DNA from: Ilumatobacteraceae bacterium
Lineage (GTDB): Bacteria > Actinomycetota > Acidimicrobiia > Acidimicrobiales > Ilumatobacteraceae
Length of the DNA stretch: 64,000 nt
NCBI GenBank assembly: GCA_033344875.1
Contig: JAWPMO010000001.1
Span: forward strand, 744,001 to 808,000
Direction: 5' to 3'
Below, one piece after another: positions 34,365-41,652 of this stretch; position 1 is the stretch's first letter, and every line of letters begins with the position of its first letter. Below the pieces are notes generated by a model. That model had not been told where the DNA came from, made no database searches, and saw only the letters and a program-made list of their open reading frames with translations. The translations under genes and the position numbers were made by a program.

Positions 34365-35699
34365 ATGAAACAGCGCAGAAGTATCCGGCTCGTGGCCGGC
34401 GTCATGGCGCTCGGACTCGTCGTCGCCGCGTGCGGCGGCGACGACGACGACACGCCCGCCGACTCGGGTGACACCCCGACCGCCGAGGAGACCGCCGACT
34501 CCGGCGACATGACCGAAGATTCGGGCGACATGACCGAAGATTCGGGCGACATGTCCGAGGACTCGGGCGACATGTCCGAAGATTCGGGCGACATGTCCGA
34601 GGATTCGGGCGACATGTCCGAGGACTCCGGTGACATGTCCGAGGATTCGGGCGACATGTCCGAAGACGCAGCGGGGGTCGACCTGTCGGGCGTGTGCCCG
34701 TCGCCGATCGTGATCCAGACCGACTGGTTCCCCGAGGCCGAGCACGGCTCGCTCTACGAGATGGTCGGCGAGGGCTACGAGATCAATGCGGAACTCATGA
34801 CCGTCACCGGGCCGCTGATGGCCTCCGGCGTCGACACCGGCGTCGAGATCGAGGTCCGCACCGGTGGTCCGGCGATCGGCTTCAACTCGCCGCGCGTCAA
34901 CGCCTACACCGACGACTCGATCCACCTCGCCTACTCGTCGTTCGACGCGCAGGCGGCAGCGTGGGCCGACCTGCCGATGGTGACCGTCCTCGCCCCGCTC
35001 GAGATCAACCCGCAGATCATCATGTGGGATGCCGACGAGTGGCCGGACGTCGACACGATCGCCGACGTCGGCGAAGCCGGCATGACGATCAACGTGTTCG
35101 GCGGCGGCGGCTTTGCGCCGTACTTCGTGGCCGCCGGCATCTGGGACGAGTCGCAGGTCGATCCGTCGTACGATGGCTCGCCGGCACGGTTCATCGCCGA
35201 GGGCAACATCGCTCAGCAGGGGTTCGCATCGGCCGAGCCGTACAACTACGAGAACGTGTTCGAGGAGTACGGCAAGGCGCCGAAGTACCAGCTCCTGCAC
35301 GATGCCGGCTACCAGTCGTACTCGCAGACGCTGGCCGTCAAGCCGGCCGACGTCGAGGCGCTCGCCCCGTGTCTCGAGTTGTTCGTGCCGATCGTCCAGC
35401 AGGCCGTCGTCGACTTCGCGAACGCTCCTGAGCGGGCCAACGCGATCATCATCGACGCCGTCGCCACGTTCGACTCGTTCTGGGTCTACGACGAGGGCGT
35501 CGCCGCCTACGCCGTCGAGACGATGACCGAGCTCGGTCTCCACGGCAACGGCCCTGACGACATCGTCGGCAACATCGACGAGGCCCGAGTCCAGAAGGTC
35601 ATCGACGACGCCCGCCTCGCCGGCGTCGACGTGCCCGACGACCTGGTCGCGGCCGACATGTTCACGAACGAGTTCGTGGACGAGTCGATCGGATTCTGA
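34365..35699 (+). CDS. ABC importer substrate-binding lipoprotein, NMT1/SsuA-like
   Basis: A 444-residue lipoprotein. The signal ends at lipobox LVVAAC, followed by an acidic linker of about 80 residues that includes eight DSGDM-type repeats. The binding domain begins near SPIVIQTDWFPEAEHG, as in NMT1/SsuA-type proteins of NitT/TauT systems. A ribosome-binding GGGGGAG lies upstream. The ligand is not known; neighbouring Rieske and C-N hydrolase genes hint at an aromatic or N-heterocyclic compound. Two hairpins follow the stop. Confidence 0.92.
   Translation: MKQRRSIRLVAGVMALGLVVAACGGDDDDTPADSGDTPTAEETADSGDMTEDSGDMTEDSGDMSEDSGDMSEDSGDMSEDSGDMSEDSGDMSEDSGDMSEDAAGVDLSGVCPSPIVIQTDWFPEAEHGSLYEMVGEGYEINAELMTVTGPLMASGVDTGVEIEVRTGGPAIGFNSPRVNAYTDDSIHLAYSSFDAQAAAWADLPMVTVLAPLEINPQIIMWDADEWPDVDTIADVGEAGMTINVFGGGGFAPYFVAAGIWDESQVDPSYDGSPARFIAEGNIAQQGFASAEPYNYENVFEEYGKAPKYQLLHDAGYQSYSQTLAVKPADVEALAPCLELFVPIVQQAVVDFANAPERANAIIIDAVATFDSFWVYDEGVAAYAVETMTELGLHGNGPDDIVGNIDEARVQKVIDDARLAGVDVPDDLVAADMFTNEFVDESIGF
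34497..34664 (+). repeat. Eight tandem 21-bp repeats encoding DSGDM(T/S)E
   Basis: The repeat forms the linker between the lipid anchor and the ligand-binding domain of the solute-binding protein. The first two units have Thr, the last six have Ser. The DNA copies are nearly identical (GACATGTCCGA core), so the array is probably prone to gain or loss of units. Eight units give 56 residues of acidic, flexible spacer. Confidence 0.95.
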
Positions 35700-35724
35700 G
35701 TCGTCAGGTCATCGACCTGACGAC
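35700..35724 (+). terminator. Hairpin after the NitT/TauT operon (first of two)
   Basis: A perfect 10-bp stem (35700-35709 with 35715-35724) with a 5-nt loop CATCG begins directly after the stop of the binding-protein gene. It has no T-tract. A second, GC-rich hairpin lies 12 bp further on. Confidence 0.65.
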
Positions 35725-35736
35725 TCCGTGAACGCC

Positions 35737-35771
35737 TTCGGGGGTTCGGCGCCCGGCGCCGGGCCCCCGAA
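35737..35771 (+). terminator. GC-rich hairpin, second of tandem pair
   Basis: An 8-bp outer stem (TTCGGGGG 35737-35744 with 35764-35771) encloses an inner 6-bp stem (CGGCGC/GCGCCG) with a 3-nt loop. Together with the hairpin at 35700 it should stop transcription before the Rieske oxygenase gene, so that gene probably has its own promoter. Confidence 0.6.
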
Positions 35772-35807
35772 TCGCGTCCGGGGCCACGTGGGTGCGATCA
35801 TGGGACC

Positions 35808-37031
35808 ATGACGACGATCGACGACGGACGGGCCTACGGATTCCAGGCGGGCACCGCGGATCCCGATCTCGTCGAGGTCGACGCCGGCACCCCAGCCGGT
35901 GAGCTCCTCCGGCGCTACTGGCACCCCGTCGCCCGCTCGGAGGAGGCCACGTCGATCCCCCGCAACATCCGGGTACTCGGCGAGGATCTGGTGCTGTACC
36001 GCAGCCTGACGGGGACGCCCGGTCTGATGCTCCCCCGCTGCTGCCACCGAGGCACGACGCTCTACTACGGGCGGGTGGAAGACGAGGGAATCCGCTGTCC
36101 GTACCACGGCTGGCTGTTCGCCGCCGACGGCCGATGTCTCGACCAGCCGTGCGAACCCGACCGGGGCCGCAACAAGGCGTCGTACCGGCAGCCGTGGTAC
36201 CCCGTGCAGGAGTACCACGGGTTGATCTTCGCCTACCTCGGCCCGGCCGAGAAGCAGCCGGTGTTCCCGCGCTACGACATCTTCGAGGACCTCGACGAGG
36301 AGACCGAGGACATCGTGATCATCGACCACTTCGCATTCGGCGGCCCATCCGACGCACCGTGCAACTGGTTCCAGACGCACGAGAACGCCATGGACCCGTA
36401 CCACGTGTTCATCCTCCACAACGCGATCAGCGGGCACCAGTTCGACCCGCAGCTCGAGATCTGGCCGAGCATCGCGTTCCAACGCAGCGACATCGGCGTC
36501 ACGGCGACGCAGGACCGCCAGCTCGCGGACGGCACCACCCTGCACCGGGTCACCGAGGTCCGTGTGCCGACGATCCGCGTCATCCCCACGCCGACGCTCA
36601 CGGTGCTCGGCAAGACGAACAACATGTCGTGGGCGCTCCCGATCGACGCCACCAACACCCGGGTGTACGCGATGGTCCGCAAACCGAAGGATCGCCCGCC
36701 GCAGGGGCTGCCGGTGTACGACGGCAACCGGAGTTGGTTCGATCTCACCGAGGAGGAGCATCAGCGCTTCCCCGGCGACTACGAGACACAGACGGGCCAG
36801 GGCCCGATCACGTTGCACAGCGAGGAGCACCTCTCGTCGAGCGATCGTGGTGTGTCGATCGTGCGGCGCCAGTTCAAAGAACAGCTGGCGCGCATGGCCG
36901 ACGGACTCGACCCGGTCGGCGTGCACTTCGACGAGTCGGAGGCGGTGCAGAGCGTCATTGCGGGCAACTACATCGTCGGGCCCGACACCGACCGCTCGAC
37001 CATCCCGCTCGTCGAGTCGCTCGACGACTGA
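35808..37031 (+). CDS. Rieske non-haem iron oxygenase, alpha subunit
   Basis: A 407-residue ring-hydroxylating oxygenase. The Rieske [2Fe-2S] ligands are Cys78/His80 (CCH) and Cys97/His100 (CPYH). The mononuclear iron site is Asp196, His199 and His204 within DPYHVFILH. The size and the single-subunit look match VanA / phenoxybenzoate-dioxygenase-type demethylases and hydroxylases. No reductase or ferredoxin partner is next to it. Aromatic acids or related ethers are the usual substrates; the one here is unknown. Confidence 0.92.
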   Translation: MTTIDDGRAYGFQAGTADPDLVEVDAGTPAGELLRRYWHPVARSEEATSIPRNIRVLGEDLVLYRSLTGTPGLMLPRCCHRGTTLYYGRVEDEGIRCPYHGWLFAADGRCLDQPCEPDRGRNKASYRQPWYPVQEYHGLIFAYLGPAEKQPVFPRYDIFEDLDEETEDIVIIDHFAFGGPSDAPCNWFQTHENAMDPYHVFILHNAISGHQFDPQLEIWPSIAFQRSDIGVTATQDRQLADGTTLHRVTEVRVPTIRVIPTPTLTVLGKTNNMSWALPIDATNTRVYAMVRKPKDRPPQGLPVYDGNRSWFDLTEEEHQRFPGDYETQTGQGPITLHSEEHLSSSDRGVSIVRRQFKEQLARMADGLDPVGVHFDESEAVQSVIAGNYIVGPDTDRSTIPLVESLDD

Positions 37032-37052
37032 CGGATGGTGGCCGTCGTCGGC

Positions 37053-38654
37053 TCAGCGCCGAACGTTCTGGAGCGACCGGCGGACCGCGGTGGCACCGAA
37101 CCGTGATCCGCTCAGGTCGGTGATGACCGCGTCGGCGCTGTTGCGCCCGGAGGCGCCGAACACGCCCGCGCCGGGGAACGTCCCGGCGCCGGACAGGTAC
37201 AACCCGTCGATCGCCGTGCGGTAGCGCGTCGCCTCGCGGTGCCGACCGACGAGTGCCGACAGCGGCGGTCCGGAGTACGAGGGCGTGTGGCCCCGGTGCA
37301 TCTGGAACTCGGCCTCGTACCGGTCGGGGGTCATCGCACGCCAGCGATCGACAGTGAGGGTGCCGGGTTCCATGAAGCCGTCGAGCACATCGAGCCAGCG
37401 TTGCGGCTCGTCGGAGTCGGGCCACCCACCCCGGAGGGAGTAGGGCGTGAAGAGCACCTCGAGGCTGAGCACGTGCTGGCCGGGCTTCGGCTGCATGTCG
37501 GGATCGAGCACGGTCGGCACGTTGACCAGGAACGTCGGTCGCGTGGCGACCCGACCCTGTTCGCGGAGCTCGTGGGCCTCGGCCAGCTCGGCAGGGCTGG
37601 GCGAGATCACCGTGGTGGGCGCGAGGTCGTCGGCGCCGGGGACGAGCGCATCGACGACCGGCGCATCGCGGTAGCGCGGCAACCCGTCGAGCACGGCGTC
37701 GACCTTCGATTCGTAGCCTTCGTGGACGGGCATCGACCGGTACCGGTCGACCAGCCGTCGAGCCGCCGCCGGCACCGTGTCGAGCCAGTCGACGAAGACC
37801 CGCTGCGGGTCGCACGCCGCGACGATCCGCGAGGCGTGCAGCTCGGTGCCGTCGGTGAGTCGCACGCCGGCGACCGCGCCGTCGCGGACGAGCAGCCGCT
37901 CGACCATGCTGTCGCAGCGGACGCGACCACCGGCCGCCTCGAAGCTCGCCCGGACCGCGTCGGTCAGGGCACCGCTGCCGCCGGCCGGTCGGCCGGTCTT
38001 GATCAGGTGGCGGGTCGCGTAGATCGCCGCCGCCATGCCGGTGCCCGGCGTCGTGGGCGGTACACCCCACACGGTCGGCCCGCTGCTGACCCCCGGCATC
38101 GTGATGTGCCAGTCGTCGAAGTACTGCCCCATCACGTCGGAGACGCTCGACCGGCTCCACTTCAGGAGGCGAGCGGCACCCGCGCCGCGCTTGGCGCCGA
38201 CGACGCCGAGCATCCGGGGCAGCGACGGCGTCGTCCGGGCCATCTCGAGTGCGAGCTCGGCGACGGGCAGGGCGTCGTCGAGGTAGCGGCGGTAGCCCGG
38301 CACCTGTTCGGGATACGAGGCCGCGAGCGCGTCGAGCTGCGCATCGACGTCGTGCAGGAACACCCAGGGCGCAGCGCCGTCGTGGAATCGGTGGATACCG
38401 CTGATCTGCGATTCGACGTAGCGCAGGCCGTACGAGGCGAGGTCGAGCTCGTCGGCGACCGGCATCCCGCGCACCATCGTGTGGTCGCAGTTGCAGATGT
38501 TGAACCGCGCCTCGAGATCGGTCACCGTCGAAGCACACCCGCCGACGTCGGAGCGGGCCTCGACCAGCAGCGTGTCGACGCCGGCGCGAGCGAGGTACGC
38601 AGCGCAGATCAACCCGTTGTGTCCACCACCGACGACGATGACATCTGCGTCCAT
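37053..38654 (-). CDS. FAD-dependent oxidoreductase, phytoene-desaturase/PYROXD2-like
   Basis: A 533-residue FAD enzyme. The dinucleotide motif VIVVGGGHNGLICAAYLARAG is at the start, a second glutamate-ended strand is at VEARSDVGGCAST, and the C-terminal FAD motif is YLSGAGTFPGAGVFGASGRN. The family includes phytoene desaturases and human PYROXD2. No carotenoid synthase is near, so the substrate is unclear. It lies 10 bp after the M20 gene on the same strand, so the two are likely co-transcribed. Confidence 0.9.
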   Translation of the reverse strand: MDADVIVVGGGHNGLICAAYLARAGVDTLLVEARSDVGGCASTVTDLEARFNICNCDHTMVRGMPVADELDLASYGLRYVESQISGIHRFHDGAAPWVFLHDVDAQLDALAASYPEQVPGYRRYLDDALPVAELALEMARTTPSLPRMLGVVGAKRGAGAARLLKWSRSSVSDVMGQYFDDWHITMPGVSSGPTVWGVPPTTPGTGMAAAIYATRHLIKTGRPAGGSGALTDAVRASFEAAGGRVRCDSMVERLLVRDGAVAGVRLTDGTELHASRIVAACDPQRVFVDWLDTVPAAARRLVDRYRSMPVHEGYESKVDAVLDGLPRYRDAPVVDALVPGADDLAPTTVISPSPAELAEAHELREQGRVATRPTFLVNVPTVLDPDMQPKPGQHVLSLEVLFTPYSLRGGWPDSDEPQRWLDVLDGFMEPGTLTVDRWRAMTPDRYEAEFQMHRGHTPSYSGPPLSALVGRHREATRYRTAIDGLYLSGAGTFPGAGVFGASGRNSADAVITDLSGSRFGATAVRRSLQNVRR

Positions 38655-38664
38655 CGCGTCGACG

Positions 38665-39948
38665 CTAGACGTCGGAGCCGGCCGAACCCAGATCCGCGTG
38701 GTGCACCATCACCTGTAGCAGCACGTTCGCACCGGCGACCAGGTCGTCGGGCTCGGTGAACTCGGCGATGTTGTGGCTCAAGCCGCCGACGCTCGGCGTG
38801 AAGATCATCGAGGTCGGACACACGCGCGACAGCATCTGCGCGTCGTGGCCGGCACCGCTGCTCATCCGGCGGGTGCTGTAGCCGAGCGTCGTCGCCGTGG
38901 TCTCGACGAGTCGGATCATGTCGGCGTCGAACGACACCGGGGCGAACCGCGCCAGCGACCGATGTTCGACCGTCACGCCCTCGTCGGCGGCCGCCGCCGA
39001 CAGGAACTCGCCGAGGCGCCGCTCGGCGTCGCGCAGGATCGCATCGTCGGTGTTGCGCAGGTCGATGGTCATGGTCACGGTCGAGGGGACGACGTTGACG
39101 AGGTCGGGATGGACGTCGAGCCGGCCGACCGTGGCGACCTGATCGCCGCCGAGCCCGGTCGCGAGATCGCGCACGAACGTCGTCACCCGGGCCGCGACGA
39201 CGAGCGGATCGTGACGCAGCCGCATCGGGGTGGTGCCCGCATGCGCCGACTGGCCCGAGATGGTGAGCTCGGTCCACGAGATCCCCTGCACACCTTCGAC
39301 GACGCCGATGGTCACCCCGGCAGCTTCGAGGACGGGCCCCTGCTCGATGTGGAGTTCGACGAACCGGTGCGGGAAGTCGGCGGCCGGAACCGGCAACGAA
39401 CCGCCGTAGCCGATCCGTTCGAGCTCGTCGCCGAGTCGAGCACCGTCGTCGGTCGCCCGGATGTCGAGTGCGTCCTCGATGCCGAGCCCACCGACGTAGA
39501 CGAGGCTCCCGAGCATGTCGGGAGCGAAGCGGGCGCCCTCCTCGTCGGTGAAGAACGCCACCGTGATGCTCCGGTCGAGCGTCACGCCGTTGGACAGCAA
39601 CGTCTCGACGACCTCGAGCCCGGCGAGCACGCCCAGGTTGCCGTCGAACCGTCCGCCGGTCCGCACGGTGTCGATGTGCGAACCCGTCATGACCGGCGCC
39701 AGCGCCGGGTCGGCGCCCACCAGCGTGGCGAACACGTTCCCGATCTGGTCGATCTCGACCGACAGGCCGAGGTCGCGCATCCAGGTGACGACCAGGTCGC
39801 GCCCCGCTCGGTCGGCGTCGGTGAGCGCCAACCTGGCGCATCCCCGTTCGCCGTCGGGGCCGAGCACCGCCCCGATCTCGCCGAGGGCCTCGATCCGGCG
39901 CAGCAGACGGTCGCCATCGATGCGGAGATCTGCGACCGTGGTGCTCAT
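38665..39948 (-). CDS. M20-family amidohydrolase (N-carbamoyl-amino-acid / allantoate type)
   Basis: A 427-residue zinc hydrolase. Metal motifs are TGSHIDTV, DGNLGVLAG, FTDEEGARF, ELHIEQGPVLE and a final SHNIAEFT. This series is typical of N-carbamoyl-L-amino acid hydrolases, ureidoglycolate and allantoate amidohydrolases (AllC-like). It would take the carbamoyl or ureido product of a hydantoin or purine route. The ATG at 39948 starts MSTTVADLR; a longer upstream reading overlaps the divergent site-2 protease region. Confidence 0.9.
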   Translation of the reverse strand: MSTTVADLRIDGDRLLRRIEALGEIGAVLGPDGERGCARLALTDADRAGRDLVVTWMRDLGLSVEIDQIGNVFATLVGADPALAPVMTGSHIDTVRTGGRFDGNLGVLAGLEVVETLLSNGVTLDRSITVAFFTDEEGARFAPDMLGSLVYVGGLGIEDALDIRATDDGARLGDELERIGYGGSLPVPAADFPHRFVELHIEQGPVLEAAGVTIGVVEGVQGISWTELTISGQSAHAGTTPMRLRHDPLVVAARVTTFVRDLATGLGGDQVATVGRLDVHPDLVNVVPSTVTMTIDLRNTDDAILRDAERRLGEFLSAAAADEGVTVEHRSLARFAPVSFDADMIRLVETTATTLGYSTRRMSSGAGHDAQMLSRVCPTSMIFTPSVGGLSHNIAEFTEPDDLVAGANVLLQVMVHHADLGSAGSDV

Positions 39949-40032
39949 GAGCAGGGAAGATACCGGAATATGCTGCCACCGACGGTGGTTGCAGTCATCG
40001 ACACCACCTGGGTGTCGGAAAGTGTGTGATAC

Positions 40033-41109
40033 ATGAACTCGGGTTCGTTGCAGCTCGGCACCGTGTCGGGCATCTCGGTCAAGGTCCACTGGAGCGTCGG
40101 CCTGATCTCCATGCTGCTCGGCGTCAGCCTGGCCCAGGAGATCGGCCTGTTCCCCGGTGCGATCGCGGTCGTCGCGTTCATGGCGTCGATCCTCGTCCAC
40201 GAGTTCGCCCACGCTCTGACGGCCCAGCGGTTCGGCGTCGGCACCGAGTCGATCCAGCTCTGGGCCCTCGGCGGTGTCGCCCGTCTCGACCGCGAATCAC
40301 CGTCGGCCAAGGCCGAGGGTTGGATCGCAGCGGCTGGCCCGATCGCCAGCATCGCCGTCGCACTCGGCAGCCTCGGGGCATGGACCCTCCTCGGTGGCGC
40401 CGACAGCGGCAGCCGATACGTCGCCGTCCTCGGCTGGTTGGGCGTGATCAACGCGCTGCTGTCGGTGTTCAACCTCCTGCCGGGTGCCCCGCTCGACGGC
40501 GGCCGCATCGTCAAGGCGGTTCGCTGGGCGATGCACGGAGATCGTCATCGTGCCGCGCGCGAGGCGGGGCGGGCCGGCATCGCGATCGGCTGGGCGACCG
40601 CAGCCCTCGGCTTCTTCCTGATCATGCGTGAGCAGAGCGGCATCTGGCTGATCATCACCGGAGCGTTCATCGCGGTCAACGCCCACGTCGAGATCGCCGC
40701 CGCGACCATCGCCGGCCACCTCAGCGGTTCCAAGGTCCGCGACCTCACCTGGTTCGGCCTCGCGGAGGCCGGCGAGGACATGGACGCCGACTCGATGCTG
40801 TGGCAGCGGGGGCGACTGGGTTCGGCCGGCGCCGTGACGATCACCGACGCTGCGGGCAACGCGCAGGGCCTGGCGTTCGAGGACGACATGTGGGCGGTAC
40901 CCGCCGACGAGCGGCCGTGGGTGATGCTCACGCAGATGATGGTGCCGTTCGATCGCACCGCGCAGGCCGGTCCCGACGACGACCTCGCGTCGGTCCTGCC
41001 CAAGATCAATCCCGCTCGGCCGATCGTGACCGTCTGGCAAGACGGTCGACTGGTCGGCCTGGTGCCGCCACGTCGGCTCCGCGAACGCCTCGCGGCCGCC
41101 GGACTGTGA
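40033..41109 (+). CDS. Site-2 protease family zinc metalloprotease (M50)
   Basis: A 358-residue membrane protease. The zinc motif is HEFAH (His56, Glu57, His60) in the second helix, and the second metal motif is NLLPGAPLDGG. Several membrane helices follow. The last about 110 residues form a soluble domain with the paired strands of a CBS-like regulatory module (SVLPKINPARPIVTVWQDGRLVGLV). It should cleave within membranes, usually in regulated proteolysis of anti-sigma factors or membrane regulators; no target is adjacent. Confidence 0.9.
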   Translation: MNSGSLQLGTVSGISVKVHWSVGLISMLLGVSLAQEIGLFPGAIAVVAFMASILVHEFAHALTAQRFGVGTESIQLWALGGVARLDRESPSAKAEGWIAAAGPIASIAVALGSLGAWTLLGGADSGSRYVAVLGWLGVINALLSVFNLLPGAPLDGGRIVKAVRWAMHGDRHRAAREAGRAGIAIGWATAALGFFLIMREQSGIWLIITGAFIAVNAHVEIAAATIAGHLSGSKVRDLTWFGLAEAGEDMDADSMLWQRGRLGSAGAVTITDAAGNAQGLAFEDDMWAVPADERPWVMLTQMMVPFDRTAQAGPDDDLASVLPKINPARPIVTVWQDGRLVGLVPPRRLRERLAAAGL

Positions 41110-41120
41110 CCGCCTGACCG

Positions 41121-41618
41121 TCAGGCGTCGGCGACGCTCCAGTCGCGCTTGGCGACCGGCGGCTGATCCGACCACGGGAAGTTGATCCACAGGTCGGTGC
41201 GCTTCCACACGTAGTCACACTTGACGACCGAGTGCGACTTCTCGTAGATCACCGCGGTGCGGACCTCGCCGACCTTGCCTTCGCAGAAGTCGTCGACGCT
41301 CTTGAGCGTGTGACCGGTGTCGGCGACGTCGTCGACGATGAGGATCTTCGCATCGTGCAGGTCGACGAAGTCAGGCGCCGGCGGCAGGATCCGCGGGACC
41401 TCGAGTCGTTCGTCGACGCCGGTGTAGAACTCGACGTTCATCGTGTAGGTGTTCTTGACCGACAGGGCGTACCCCATCGCTCCGCCGATGAGCAGGCCGC
41501 CCCGTGCGATCGAGAGCACCATGTCGGGCTCGAAATCGTCGTCGGCGACCATCTGCGCGAGCTCTCTCGACGCCGTTCCGAACAGTTCCCACGTCAAGAT
41601 CTCACGCTCTTCAGACAT
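41121..41618 (-). CDS. Purine-type phosphoribosyltransferase
   Basis: A 165-residue type I PRTase. The PRPP-binding motif is ILIVDDVADTGHTL (about residues 92-105), and an upstream ARGGLLIGG loop holds pyrophosphate. Its size and the absence of extra domains match small Gpt/xanthine-guanine-type or hypoxanthine transferases. It sits 34 bp after the XDH-type operon on the same strand, consistent with purine salvage, but the base is not proved. Confidence 0.88.
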   Translation of the reverse strand: MSEEREILTWELFGTASRELAQMVADDDFEPDMVLSIARGGLLIGGAMGYALSVKNTYTMNVEFYTGVDERLEVPRILPPAPDFVDLHDAKILIVDDVADTGHTLKSVDDFCEGKVGEVRTAVIYEKSHSVVKCDYVWKRTDLWINFPWSDQPPVAKRDWSVADA

Positions 41619-41652
41619 GTGCGTGCACGCTACAGGCTCTGTGCTGGTGCGG

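Noticed and set aside
33479-34657. Minus-strand frame with SPESSDM repeats
   Set aside because: It is the reverse reading of the binding-protein repeat and the permease gene, which have strong family motifs on the plus strand.
34320-35543. Minus-strand frame with GHVARI-type repeats
   Set aside because: Shadow of the DSGDM repeats and of the binding-protein domain on the plus strand.
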